From Acidobacteriota bacterium (GTDB taxonomy: Bacteria; Acidobacteriota; Vicinamibacteria; Vicinamibacterales; UBA2999): a stretch of 64,000 bases of DNA. Where the stretch lies: positions 1 through 64,000 of the forward strand of contig CAUJDN010000051.1 in the NCBI GenBank assembly GCA_963169195.1, in the 5' to 3' direction. Below the pieces are notes generated by a model. It had not been told where the DNA came from. It was given only the letters and a program-made list of their open reading frames with translations, and did not search any database. Made by a program: the position numbers and the translations under genes. Position 1 is the first letter of the stretch, and every line of letters begins with the position of its first letter. Of the stretch, positions 12,722 to 22,054 are shown in pieces.

Positions 12722-13057
12722 CTAGCCCTTCCCGTGTCCCGGGGCGAGCACGGCGATGACCAGAAGGCGGCCCGGGCCGGGGTTTCGGACCCCGTGCGGG
12801 ACGCCCTCGGGAGCGATGAGCAGGTCACCGGCCGTCATGGGCAGCTCCCGGCCGTCGAGCAGGAACACGCCCGTACCCTCGGCGACGAGGTACGCTTTGT
12901 CCTGCCCCACGTGCGCGTGCAGGGCGTGGGACTGGCCCGGCTCGAACGCGTTCAGCCCCACCAGCAGCCGGGGCGACTGGAAGAGCGTGCTCTTGCCCAT
13001 CTTCCCGGGCGTGTAGGCCGCGTAATCGGCGGGACGGATGACGGAGGGGTGATTCAT
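12722..13057 (-). CDS. cupin domain protein
   Basis: A 111-residue single-domain cupin. The metal-binding cupin motif 1 is seen as HALHAHVGQDKAYLV and motif 2 as PEGVPHGVRNPG, which supply the usual His ligands. Its ATG overlaps the stop of the upstream methyltransferase by four bases, so the two are translationally coupled on the minus strand. Function beyond a likely metal-binding beta-barrel cannot be read from the sequence. Confidence 0.85.
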   Translation of the reverse strand: MNHPSVIRPADYAAYTPGKMGKSTLFQSPRLLVGLNAFEPGQSHALHAHVGQDKAYLVAEGTGVFLLDGRELPMTAGDLLIAPEGVPHGVRNPGPGRLLVIAVLAPGHGKG

Positions 13058-13866
13058 CGGTCGTGCCCCCGGGACGCGCTGGATGGCCGGGTGGCCTGCA
13101 TGTTCAGGCGCCAGTAGTCGAGCGTGAACGGCGGGTCCTGGGTCGCCGCCCGCGCCGTGACCTCATCGATGAACCGCGGGCGCAGCGGCTCGGGCAGCCG
13201 CGACAGGTGCGGGTGATAGATGACCGTGGTCACGAACTCGCGGTAGTCCGCTTCGCCTGCCAGCGTGGTCGGCGCGGGTTCCAGGCTGGTGACGACGCCG
13301 GTGAAGCCCGCCGCCTCGAGCCGATCCCGCGTCTCCGCGGCCGACGCGAAGGTCCAGGCGCCGGACCAGCCCTCGAAGTACGGCCGGAATCCCGGCTCGC
13401 GCATCACGCCTTCGGCCAGGGCGTGCGCCTCCGCGAGGTTCGGGCCGCCGCCACACTGGGCGTGCAGCCGCCCGCCGGGTCGAAGGGCGGCGAAGACGCT
13501 GGCGAAGAGCGCCGCGTGATCGGCGATCCAGTGGAACGTCGCCGTGCTGAAGACCAGGTCGGCCCACGCGTCGAACGGCAGCGCGGGCAACGCCACCTGG
13601 ACGAACGCCACCCGAGCGCCGAACGTCGGACGGAGGTTGGCCCGAGCCGTCTGCAGCATGTTCCACGACCGATCGATCGCCACGAGCCTGCCCGCCGGCA
13701 GCCGCGCCAGCAGCTCGCCCGTCAGCCGGCCCGATCCGCATCCCGCGTCGATGGCGCGCTCGTCTCCGCGCACGACGAGGCGTGCCAGCACGCGCTGCCC
13801 CCAGCTCGTCTGCGGGCCCGAGACTTTGTGGTAGGAAGTGGCATCCCATTCCCGGTTCACGGGCAT
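13054..13866 (-). CDS. class I SAM-dependent methyltransferase (trans-aconitate methyltransferase-like)
   Basis: A 270-residue methyltransferase. Motif I is AIDAGCGSGRLTGELL, followed by acidic motif II VAIDRSWNML, and the later ATFHWIADH and LRPGGRLHAQCGGG stretches. The combination WDATSYHKVSGPQ at the N-terminus and FHWI in the middle resembles Tam (trans-aconitate 2-methyltransferase) and related ubiE-like enzymes. Substrate is uncertain. It is coupled to the cupin gene by a 4-base overlap, and divergent from the small membrane protein gene at 13909. Confidence 0.82.
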   Translation of the reverse strand: MPVNREWDATSYHKVSGPQTSWGQRVLARLVVRGDERAIDAGCGSGRLTGELLARLPAGRLVAIDRSWNMLQTARANLRPTFGARVAFVQVALPALPFDAWADLVFSTATFHWIADHAALFASVFAALRPGGRLHAQCGGGPNLAEAHALAEGVMREPGFRPYFEGWSGAWTFASAAETRDRLEAAGFTGVVTSLEPAPTTLAGEADYREFVTTVIYHPHLSRLPEPLRPRFIDEVTARAATQDPPFTLDYWRLNMQATRPSSASRGHDR

Positions 13867-13908
13867 AGTGTACTCAGCCTGCGGCCGACCCTGTGGAGGA
13901 GTGACTCG

Positions 13909-14262
13909 ATGAAGAAGCCGGTCTTCGCCATGCTGCTCGGCGGCGTGCTCGGGGTGTTCGATGGACTGACGGCGCTCATTTCCGCACCACAGGAGGCGCC
14001 CAATATCGTCGGCATCGTGATCGGCTCGACGTTCAAGGGTGTCATCGTCGGGCTCATCGTCGGCATGGTGGCCGGGCGCACGCGGTCGGTGACGGTCGGC
14101 GTCGGTGTGGGGGTGGTGGTGGGCGCCCTGCTCGCCTACCTGGTCACGATCGGTGGCCCTTACCTGTGGGAGATCGTGCTGCCCGGATCGGTGGTCGGCC
14201 TGATTGTGGGGTTTGCCACCATGAAATACGAGGGCGGGCAGACGCCTGCCGCGCGGGCCTGA
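13909..14262 (+). CDS. small glycine-rich membrane protein, hypothetical
   Basis: A 117-residue protein with three or four hydrophobic helices rich in Gly and Val (GVLGVFDGL, VIGSTFKGVIVGLIVGMVAG, VGVGVGVVVGALLAYLV, VVGLIVGFATM). The spacing of Gly residues is glycine-zipper-like. The ATG at 13909 has GGAGG about 9-13 bases upstream; the open frame extends further left but that part is antisense to the methyltransferase. I recognise no family. It is convergent with the beta-lactamase-like gene. Confidence 0.7.
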   Translation: MKKPVFAMLLGGVLGVFDGLTALISAPQEAPNIVGIVIGSTFKGVIVGLIVGMVAGRTRSVTVGVGVGVVVGALLAYLVTIGGPYLWEIVLPGSVVGLIVGFATMKYEGGQTPAARA

Positions 14263-14277
14263 TCGCCCTGGCGGCCC

Positions 14278-16164
14278 TCAGTAGGCCCAGGGACGGAAGC
14301 CGACCAGTCCCCATGCCGCGATGAAGCCCGAGAGCGTCAGGCCGGCTGTCGTGACGAGCAGCGCGTAGCCGCGCAGCCACCGTCCGGCGCCGAGGCGCCA
14401 TGCGTGGACCAGCAGGGCAAGGGCCGCGAGCGAGGCGAGCGGCAGGGCCCACGATCCGATGAACGTGAGCCGGGTCCACACGGTCATCTGGCCCCATTCG
14501 CGCGCCGGCGCCCACAGGACCATACTCGCGAGCGCGGCTGCTGCGGCCGGGATGCACGCCAGGGTGAGCTTCAGGAGCCAGAACCCCGCGGGCCTCGCAC
14601 GTCTGGCGTGCGCGAGCCAGGCCACCAGCGCCATTGGTACGGTGGCCAGGAGGGCCAGGGCGGCCGCCACGGGCGTTCGCACGATCTCCACGTGCCAGCG
14701 CGGCACGCGCACGCCGAAGGAGCCATCCCCGAGGAAGACCGTGCGCCCGTCGTCAGCCGTCGTGAAGACGCGGCTGGGCGTCACGTCGTCCTCGCGTCGG
14801 AACAGCGTGCCGGAGACGGGCACCAGCACCTGCCGGCCCCCGAGCACGCCCCGGCTGACGAGACGGTTGCCCTCGGCGCTGATGGTCGCGCCGCCGGCCA
14901 GCCAGTCGACCGATGCGAACACCTCGTTGCGCGATCCCTCAGGGTGGTAGTAGCCGGCGTGCCCGGCCAGCACACCCGGCGCGATGGGCAGCTCCGGCTT
15001 CGCTGGCGGCTCGACGTCGCGCTTCAGGTAGCCGAGGGCGAGGGACGAAAGGCGATCGATGGCCTCCGGTGCGTACGTCCCGTTCAGCAGCACGACCCAT
15101 CCCGCGTCACGGGCCGCGGAATAGCCATACACGGAGGAGAACCCGTCAATCCCGCCGCCGTGCCCGAGCACGGCAAACCCGGCCAGCGACCGTGAGACGA
15201 TGCCGGTGCCGTACCCGTAAATGAGCCCGGCCCGTGCCGCGATGGACGTTCGCGGTCGCTCCATGTTGCTCAAGTACTCGGGGTCGATCACCAGCGTCTC
15301 GGTGGTCTCGCCCCAGTTGAGCAGCATCTGCACGAAGGAGGCGAGCTCCGCGGGCGAGGTGTGGAGGTTGCCCGCCGGCCGCAGGTAGATCCGGGAAAAG
15401 GGAACAGGCGGCCCGGTTGGTGCGTCGTATCCCTTCGCGAGGAGTGACACTTCCGGATCGCGCAAGACGAAGCTGCTCGTGCGCATGCCGAGCGGCTGGA
15501 AGATGCGCTCCTCGATCACATCCTCGTAGGCCCGGCCGGTGACCTTCTCGAGCACGTGCGCGGCAACCGCGTAACCCGGGTTCGAGTACGACATGCGGGT
15601 CCCCGGGCGCCACCGCACGCGTCGCGAGGCCGGACTCCTGCGCAGCACATCCAGCAATGGCAGATCCGGCGCGTCGTCGAGGTTGTACATCTCCCTGAAG
15701 TGCATGTCGTCGAACCCCGCCGTGTGCTGGAGCAGCTGCAGGACGGTCACGGGGCTCGACTGGTTCCACCGGTTGTCGATGCTCACGTCGGGCGCCAGCT
15801 CGGAGACCGGGGCCTCGATGTCCATGGCGCCGTCCTGGTATTGCTGCACGAGGGCCATGGCCACGAACGTCTTGCTGATGGAGCCGACGCGGAAGTGCGT
15901 GTCGGCCGTGACCGGCGTTCGCGCGTCGCGGTCGGCCAGGCCCACGCCGCCCGCCCACTCCACGCCTCCCGCGCGGACGAGTGCGAGGCCGGCGCCGGGG
16001 ATGCCCGTTTCCCGGAGGACCTGCTCGGCAGCGCCCCGGAATTCGTCCAGGGTCGCGGGTGCTCCCGCCGGCGCGGGCGAGGGTGCGGATGGCTGTCCGC
16101 ACGCCTGGACGGCCAGCGTCGTGACCGCGACGATGGCCGCACGCGCGGCAAGGGAGAGCGGCAT
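14278..16164 (-). CDS. beta-lactamase family serine hydrolase, membrane-anchored lipoprotein
   Basis: A 628-residue protein of the class C beta-lactamase/PBP4* (MEROPS S12) type. The start at 16164 gives a lipoprotein-like signal (TTLAVQACG). The catalytic set is S95-I-S-K98 (SxxK), YSNPGY (YxN), and HGGGIDG (HxG in place of KTG). Residues to about 420 form the hydrolase; after a beta-rich segment, the last 130 residues hold four predicted transmembrane helices. Such fusions are widespread and their substrates are unknown; it need not confer drug resistance. It is divergent from the thioesterase gene. Confidence 0.87.
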   Translation of the reverse strand: MPLSLAARAAIVAVTTLAVQACGQPSAPSPAPAGAPATLDEFRGAAEQVLRETGIPGAGLALVRAGGVEWAGGVGLADRDARTPVTADTHFRVGSISKTFVAMALVQQYQDGAMDIEAPVSELAPDVSIDNRWNQSSPVTVLQLLQHTAGFDDMHFREMYNLDDAPDLPLLDVLRRSPASRRVRWRPGTRMSYSNPGYAVAAHVLEKVTGRAYEDVIEERIFQPLGMRTSSFVLRDPEVSLLAKGYDAPTGPPVPFSRIYLRPAGNLHTSPAELASFVQMLLNWGETTETLVIDPEYLSNMERPRTSIAARAGLIYGYGTGIVSRSLAGFAVLGHGGGIDGFSSVYGYSAARDAGWVVLLNGTYAPEAIDRLSSLALGYLKRDVEPPAKPELPIAPGVLAGHAGYYHPEGSRNEVFASVDWLAGGATISAEGNRLVSRGVLGGRQVLVPVSGTLFRREDDVTPSRVFTTADDGRTVFLGDGSFGVRVPRWHVEIVRTPVAAALALLATVPMALVAWLAHARRARPAGFWLLKLTLACIPAAAAALASMVLWAPAREWGQMTVWTRLTFIGSWALPLASLAALALLVHAWRLGAGRWLRGYALLVTTAGLTLSGFIAAWGLVGFRPWAY

Positions 16165-16205
16165 GCGTGAGAATATAGCCCGCACAAGGAACGGCGAGGA
16201 CAGGC

Positions 16206-16664
16206 ATGGCTCATTTCCAGATCCGCAAGAAGGTGCACTGGTCGGACACCGACGCAGCCGGCGTGGCATGGTTTCCGAACTTCCTGGGCTGGTTCGAGGA
16301 CGCCGAAGAGGAACTGTTCGCCTCGCTCGGCCAGCCGCGCCAGGCGCTGCTCGACCGCCATCGCTTCGGCATGCCGCGCGTCGAGGTGAACGCCCGCTTT
16401 CGCGCACCCGCGCGCGCCGGGCAGCTCGTGCGGATCGGCATCGAGACCACGGTGGAGAACCTGCGACGACTGCGCCACCAGTTCGAGATTCGCGACGACG
16501 ACTCGGGCCAGCTCCTGGCCGAGGGCTACGTGCGTGTGGGCTCGGTGTCGATGGACACCTTCGCGCCGCGCGACCTGCCGCACGACGTCATCCAGATCCT
16601 GTCAGGTCTTCCCGATCTGGCCGAGCGTCAGGCGCGGGGCGAGGTGGAGCTCCCGTGGACGTAG
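16206..16664 (+). CDS. acyl-CoA thioesterase, 4-hydroxybenzoyl-CoA thioesterase (YbgC/FadM-like) family
   Basis: A 152-residue hot-dog-fold protein. The N-terminal signature WSDTDAAGVAWFPNFLGWFEDA matches the YbgC/FcbC group, in which the Asp of DTDAAG is catalytic. Length is normal for the family (130-155). A TATAGC -10-like word lies about 30 bases upstream. The gene is followed after 37 bases by a methyltransferase in the same direction. The acyl-CoA substrate cannot be predicted. Confidence 0.87.
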   Translation: MAHFQIRKKVHWSDTDAAGVAWFPNFLGWFEDAEEELFASLGQPRQALLDRHRFGMPRVEVNARFRAPARAGQLVRIGIETTVENLRRLRHQFEIRDDDSGQLLAEGYVRVGSVSMDTFAPRDLPHDVIQILSGLPDLAERQARGEVELPWT

Positions 16665-16701
16665 CCGAGGCGGCCGGGCGTCAGGAGCGGGGAAACGGGA
16701 G

Positions 16702-17532
16702 ATGGACAGGAGGCGCCGGATTGTGACGACGTCGAGGGCGGCGTCCCGGAAGGCGTCGGCGCACGCCGAAGGCCACCACGGATGGGATGAGTACGCGCCG
16801 TTCTACGACTGGGAGAACGCGCGCACCTTCGGTCGGCGCGACGTCCCCTTCTGGCAGCGGCTGGCCGCGTCGCGTGGCGGAGCGGTACTGGAACTCGGGG
16901 CCGGCACGGGCCGTGTCACCGTGCCGCTCGGGAAGGCCGCCGCGGCCCGGGTGGTGGGCATCGACCGGTCGGCCGCGATGCTGGCGCTGGGGCGTACCCG
17001 ACTGCGCCGCGCGCGGCTCGGCAACGTGTCGCTCGTCCGCGGCGACATCCGCCACCTGCCGTTCGCTCGCGGCGCGTTCGACACGGTCATCGCGCCGTAC
17101 GGCATCCTGCAGTCGCTGCTGCGCGAGGCCGATCTGAAGGCGACCCTGTCGGCCGTCGCGGGGGTGCTGCCGCGCGGCGGCGTGTTCGGGCTCGAGCTGG
17201 TGGCCGACCTGCCCGACTGGCGGGAATACCAGGGGCGGGTGAGCCTGAAGGGCCGGCGAGGCCGGGACGGAAGGCCGATCACCCTGCGGGAGTCGGTCCG
17301 GCAGGACCGCCGCCGGGGGCTCACGTACTTCGACCAGGAGTTCATCGAGGGCCGCGGCCGGACGGCCGTGCGCCAGCGGTTCACGCTGACCTTCCGCACG
17401 GTCTCGGTGCCCCGGATGGCCCGGCGGCTCGAGGCGGCGGGCTTCGAGGTGACGGCGGTGCTGGGCGACTACCAGGGCGGACCCTGGGACGCCCGGGCAG
17501 CGGTCTGGATACTGCTGGCGCGAAAGTCCTGA
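16702..17532 (+). CDS. class I SAM-dependent methyltransferase
   Basis: A 276-residue methyltransferase with a basic N-terminal stretch. Motif I is [17 protein letters not shown], motif II is [11 protein letters not shown], and motif III-IV is [27 protein letters not shown]. The ATG at 16702 is directly after GGGAG, so the real start might be a later GTG in the same frame; the first 35 residues are Arg-rich and poorly typical. Target not recognisable. Confidence 0.8.
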   Translation: MDRRRRIVTTSRAASRKASAHAEGHHGWDEYAPFYDWENARTFGRRDVPFWQRLAASRGGAVLELGAGTGRVTVPLGKAAAARVVGIDRSAAMLALGRTRLRRARLGNVSLVRGDIRHLPFARGAFDTVIAPYGILQSLLREADLKATLSAVAGVLPRGGVFGLELVADLPDWREYQGRVSLKGRRGRDGRPITLRESVRQDRRRGLTYFDQEFIEGRGRTAVRQRFTLTFRTVSVPRMARRLEAAGFEVTAVLGDYQGGPWDARAAVWILLARKS

Positions 17533-17575
17533 TAAACTACACAGTCCATTCCCTTTAGACCCTGGAGCATCTGCC

Positions 17576-18321
<746 letters not shown>

Positions 18322-18325
<4 letters not shown>

Positions 18326-18891
18326 AGGTCTTCGGCATCGACCCCGGCTCCGAGCGCACCGGGTTCGGGTGCGTGGACAGCGACGGGCGCCGCCACCGTC
18401 TCGTGCGGTGCGGCGCGGTGCGGGTCGAGGCGGCGTCTCCCTTCCCGGAGCGCCTGGGCGTCATCTACCGGGCGCTGGCCGACGAGATCGATCGGTGCCG
18501 GCCCGACTGCGTGGCCATCGAGAACCTGTTCTACTCCACCAACGTCCGCAGCGCCCTCAAGCTCGGCCACGCGCGCGGGGTGGCCATGCTGGCCGCGGTC
18601 GAGCGGGGCGTGCCGGTCATCGAATACACCCCGGCCGAGATCAAGCGCGCGGTGGTGGGCTATGGCCGTGCCGAGAAGTCCCAGGTGCAGCAGATGGTGA
18701 AGCTGCTGCTCGGCCTCGATCGGGTTCCGAGCCCGCACGACGCCGCCGATGCGCTGGCGGTGGCCATCTGCCACCTGCACCAGTCCGGAGGGCTGGCCGG
18801 GACGGTCAACGGCGCGGCGATCCCGTCGTGCCGTGCGAAGGGCCCGGCGGCGCCGGGGAGCTGGCGGCGGTACCGGCCGCCCACGCGATGA
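18322..18891 (+). CDS. ruvC: crossover junction endodeoxyribonuclease RuvC
   Basis: A 189-residue Holliday-junction resolvase. Acidic active-site motifs are visible as [12 protein letters not shown] (N-terminal Asp), [11 protein letters not shown] (Glu) and [13 protein letters not shown] (two Asp). The GTG start at 18322 overlaps the yebC stop (GTGA). The C-terminal end is slightly extended and basic. The ruvA ATG overlaps its stop codon, so the resolvase is translationally coupled to the RuvAB branch-migration genes. Confidence 0.96.
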
Positions 18892-19487
18892 TTGCCCACC
18901 TGCGCGGGCGCGTGCTCGACAAGCACCCGAATCGGCTCATCGTGGATGTGGGTGGCGTGGGATACGACCTCGCGGTGCCGCTGTCCACCTTCTACACCGC
19001 GGGCGAGCCGGGCGCCGACATTGCCCTCCGCGTGCACACGCACGTGCGCGAGGACCAGCTGGCGCTCTACGGCTTTGCCACGCCGCTCGAGTTGACGCTG
19101 TTCGAGCGCCTCATCGCGGTGTCCGGCATCGGACCGAAACTCGCGCTCGCGGTGCTCTCAGGCATCGAGCCGCGTGAGCTGGTCGGCGCGATCGAGCGCG
19201 GCGACATCGCCCGGTTGACGCGCATCCCGGGCGTGGGGAAGAAGACGGCGGAACGCATCGTCGTGGAGCTCCGGGACCGGCTGACCAGGGACGTGAAGGG
19301 ACTCGGAGGCGAGGCGGCCGCGATCCCTGCCGGCGACGCGCGCCGCGACGATCTCGCGTCCGCGCTGGCCAATCTCGGCTACGATCGACGGGCGGTGGGC
19401 TCGGCGCTCGACGCCGTGAAGGACCATGCCGACGCCCCGTTCGAGCAGCACCTGCGCGCCGCGCTCAAGGTACTCTCGCGCCCGTGA
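18888..19487 (+). CDS. ruvA: Holliday junction branch migration protein RuvA
   Basis: A 199-residue DNA-binding protein that forms tetramers on Holliday junctions and recruits RuvB. It begins [20 protein letters not shown], the OB-fold domain I; two helix-hairpin-helix motifs follow (SGIGPKLALAVLSG and PGVGKKTAERIVVELRDR). Domain III, which touches RuvB, is the last 45 residues (ASALANLGYDRRAVGSALD). It overlaps ruvC by four bases. Confidence 0.96.
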   Translation: MIAHLRGRVLDKHPNRLIVDVGGVGYDLAVPLSTFYTAGEPGADIALRVHTHVREDQLALYGFATPLELTLFERLIAVSGIGPKLALAVLSGIEPRELVGAIERGDIARLTRIPGVGKKTAERIVVELRDRLTRDVKGLGGEAAAIPAGDARRDDLASALANLGYDRRAVGSALDAVKDHADAPFEQHLRAALKVLSRP

Positions 19488-19499
19488 GGATCTCCCGAC

Positions 19500-19603
19500 G
19501 TGAGACCACGAAGACACGAAGAACCACGACGAATGCGACCAATCGCTGAGGCCGGTGTCTTCGTGCCCTTCGTGTGCCTTCGCGCCTTCGTGGTTTCTTG
19601 CCG
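19500..19603 (+). repeat. CACGAAG-type imperfect inverted repeat between ruvA and ruvB
   Basis: The left arm (from 19501) reads GAGACCACGAAGACACGAAG and the right arm (ending 19599) carries CTTCGTGCCCTTCGTG and CCTTCGTGGTTTC, so the two arms can pair over an interrupted stem. Related words occur at 47082-47118 and 61977-61993. It looks like a member of a dispersed intergenic repeat family rather than a gene. Confidence 0.6.
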
Positions 19604-20617
19604 ATGAGCGACTCCCGACTCGTCTCGGCGGCGCGCGTGGACGACGACGCGCAGTACGAGGCCGGCCTGCGGCCGCGGCGGCTGGACGACTACATCGGGC
19701 AGGATCGCGTCCGCGAGAACCTCCACGTGTCCGTCGCGGCCGCGTCGCAGCGGGGCGAGGCGCTGGATCACGTGCTGCTGTACGGCCCGCCCGGGCTGGG
19801 CAAGACGACGCTGGCATACGTGATTGCCAACGAGCTCGGCGTGCCCATCCGCACCACGGCCGGACCGGTGATCGAGAAGCCGGGCGACCTTGCGGGCATC
19901 CTGTCGAACCTGCAGCCGCGCGAAGTGCTGTTCATCGACGAGATTCACCGCATGTCGCCGTCGATCGAGGAAATCCTGTATCCGGCGATGGAGGACTTCG
20001 AACTGGACATCGTCATCGGCCAGGGTCCCGGGGCCCGATCGGTGAAAGTGCCCGTGGAGCCGTTCACGCTGGTCGGGGCGACCACGCGGGCAGGCCTGCT
20101 CACCTCGCCGCTCCGTGCGCGCTTCGGCATTGTCCATCGGCTCGATTTCTACACGGTGGCCGACATCGAGGAGATCGTCCGCCGCTCCGCCCGCATCCTC
20201 GGCGTCCCGATGGACGACGACGCCGCGCGGGAGGTGGCGGGGCGGTCGCGGGGGACGCCGCGCGTCGCGAACCGCCTGCTGCGGCGCGTCCGCGACTACG
20301 CGGAGGTGCGGGCTGACGGGCGCATCACCGTGGAGGTGGCACGCGCGGCCCTGACGCTGCTCGAGGTCGACGCGCACGGGCTCGACGAGATCGACCGCCG
20401 GCTGATGCTCACGATCATCGACAAGTTCGGGGGCGGCCCCGTCGGGCTGGGCACGCTGGCGGCCGCGACGAGCGAGGAGCCGGACGCCATCGAGGACATG
20501 CACGAGCCGTTTCTCATCCAGCTGGGATTCGTCGAGCGCACGCCGCGCGGCCGCGTGGCCACGGCACGCGCATACGACTACTTCGGGCGCAGCCTGCCCG
20601 GAAGGGGACTGTTTTGA
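19604..20617 (+). CDS. ruvB: Holliday junction branch migration DNA helicase RuvB
   Basis: A 337-residue AAA+ motor for branch migration. Visible motifs are [15 protein letters not shown] at the N-terminus, Walker [12 protein letters not shown], Walker [12 protein letters not shown], sensor 1 GATTRAGLL, and the C-terminal winged-helix [14 protein letters not shown]-like end ([18 protein letters not shown]). The ATG at 19604 is chosen because it starts the family N-terminus. A 116-bp gap holding an inverted repeat separates it from ruvA. Its TGA overlaps the fabH TTG. Confidence 0.96.
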   Translation: MSDSRLVSAARVDDDAQYEAGLRPRRLDDYIGQDRVRENLHVSVAAASQRGEALDHVLLYGPPGLGKTTLAYVIANELGVPIRTTAGPVIEKPGDLAGILSNLQPREVLFIDEIHRMSPSIEEILYPAMEDFELDIVIGQGPGARSVKVPVEPFTLVGATTRAGLLTSPLRARFGIVHRLDFYTVADIEEIVRRSARILGVPMDDDAAREVAGRSRGTPRVANRLLRRVRDYAEVRADGRITVEVARAALTLLEVDAHGLDEIDRRLMLTIIDKFGGGPVGLGTLAAATSEEPDAIEDMHEPFLIQLGFVERTPRGRVATARAYDYFGRSLPGRGLF

Positions 20618-21645
20618 CCGAGATGCTGAGAGCGCAACTGGCGGGTGCCGCGCCCATCCGGCGGGCCGCCATCAAGAGCCTGGCCACCTATGTGCCTCCG
20701 CGCGTGCTGACCAACGCCGACCTCGAGAAGATGGTGGAGACGTCGGACGAGTGGATCATGCAGCGCACGGGCATCCGCGAGCGTCACATCGCGGAGCCGG
20801 GGGTGGGGACGAGCGACCTGGCAAAGGAGGCGGCCATCGAGGCCATCCGCCGCGCGGGCCTCACGCCCGCCGACATCGACCTCATCATCGTCGGGACGGT
20901 GACGCCGGACATGCTGTTCCCCAGCACGGCGTGCCTGCTGCAGGACAAGATCGGGGCGACGCGCGCGTGGGGATTCGACCTCTCGGCCGCGTGCTCGGCG
21001 TTCAACTACGCGCTGACCGTGGGCAGCCAGATGGTGGCGGCGGGCGCGGCCACACACGTGCTGGTGGTCGGCGCCGACGTGATGTCGAGCATCATCGATT
21101 ACACCGATCGCGCGACGTGCGTGCTGTTCGGGGACGGCGCCGGTGCGGTGGTGCTGGGCGTGTCGGATGACCCGTCGACGGGCATTCTGGACTTCGAGCA
21201 CCAGGTGGACGGCAGCGGCGGTCCGGCGCTGTGCATGCCCGCCGGCGGGAGCCGGCAGCCGGCGTCTCACGAGACCGTCGATCAGCGCCTGCACTTCGTC
21301 AAGCAGGAAGGACAGGCCGTGTTCAAGTTCGCGGTGCGCAACACCGGCGAGATCTGCGAGCGCCTGCTGCAGCGCAACCAGGTCACGGCCAACGACCTGG
21401 ACCTGTTCGTCTCGCACCAGGCGAACCGCCGCATCATCATGTCCGTGGCCGAACGCATCGGGATGCCGGAGGACAAGGTCATCATCAACATCGACCGCTT
21501 CGGCAACACGACCGCCGGGACGATCCCGCTGGCCCTCAATGATGCCGTCACCAGCGGCCGGCTGAAGCGCGGCGACCTCATCCTGCTCGCGTCGGTGGGC
21601 GCGGGGTTCACGGTCGGTGCCGTCCTGGTCCGCTGGGCCTACTGA
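20614..21645 (+). CDS. fabH: beta-ketoacyl-ACP synthase III
   Basis: A 343-residue condensing enzyme that joins acetyl-CoA (or another primer) to malonyl-ACP to start fatty-acid synthesis. The catalytic triad is visible: C127 in [11 protein letters not shown], the His of SHQANRRI and the Asn of [26 protein letters not shown] is the family N-terminal signature. The TTG at 20614 overlaps the ruvB stop and has AAGGGG 6 bases upstream; an ATG at 20623 is an alternative. Placement of fabH straight after ruvB is unusual to me. Confidence 0.95.
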   Translation: MTEMLRAQLAGAAPIRRAAIKSLATYVPPRVLTNADLEKMVETSDEWIMQRTGIRERHIAEPGVGTSDLAKEAAIEAIRRAGLTPADIDLIIVGTVTPDMLFPSTACLLQDKIGATRAWGFDLSAACSAFNYALTVGSQMVAAGAATHVLVVGADVMSSIIDYTDRATCVLFGDGAGAVVLGVSDDPSTGILDFEHQVDGSGGPALCMPAGGSRQPASHETVDQRLHFVKQEGQAVFKFAVRNTGEICERLLQRNQVTANDLDLFVSHQANRRIIMSVAERIGMPEDKVIINIDRFGNTTAGTIPLALNDAVTSGRLKRGDLILLASVGAGFTVGAVLVRWAY

Positions 21646-22054
21646 GCGCCCCGGCCCGCGGGCGCTCTCCGTCGCGTACTCACATTCTTGAACGGTACGG
21701 CCCATCGAGCCTGTGCCGTTTCAAGACAATCAATTTCGCGCGCAGACGTTTCTGTCTGGCTAACCCTTTGAGAACCAAGCGGTTGCATTGGTGTTCCAAT
21801 TCGGGCCATCGATTCGCAGCTGTTCCATGTTGAAGAAAGTGCGATAAGTCTCTTCGTTTCAGCAACTTGGACTGTTTAGTCTGCCCTGGGCGTGACAGTC
21901 CGTGTGCCAGTGAAGGTCAGGCCTGCCACTTGTCGTCACCCGGCCGGGATGGCGAAGGATCCCGCAACTGCATAGCGGTGCACAGATTTCCGCGCCCTCC
22001 GGCGACCCGCTGGAGTTGGCCAGCACCTTGCTCCATGCCGGGCCGGTAACGATT
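21646..22054. other. 409-bp gene-free spacer, less GC-rich, before the S8 protease
   Basis: I see no credible coding region on either strand. The stretch about 21680-21890 is visibly richer in A and T than its surroundings. A stem with one bulge can form between TGAACGGTAC (21689-21698) and GTGCCGTTTCA (21713-21723), with no T tract after it. The spacer probably carries the promoter and leader of the downstream protease unit; a small RNA cannot be excluded. Confidence 0.5.

Noticed and set aside
22016-22054. Earlier start of the S8 protease at 22016
   Set aside because: It adds 13 residues before the signal peptide without a ribosome binding site; 22055 gives a better signal peptide.
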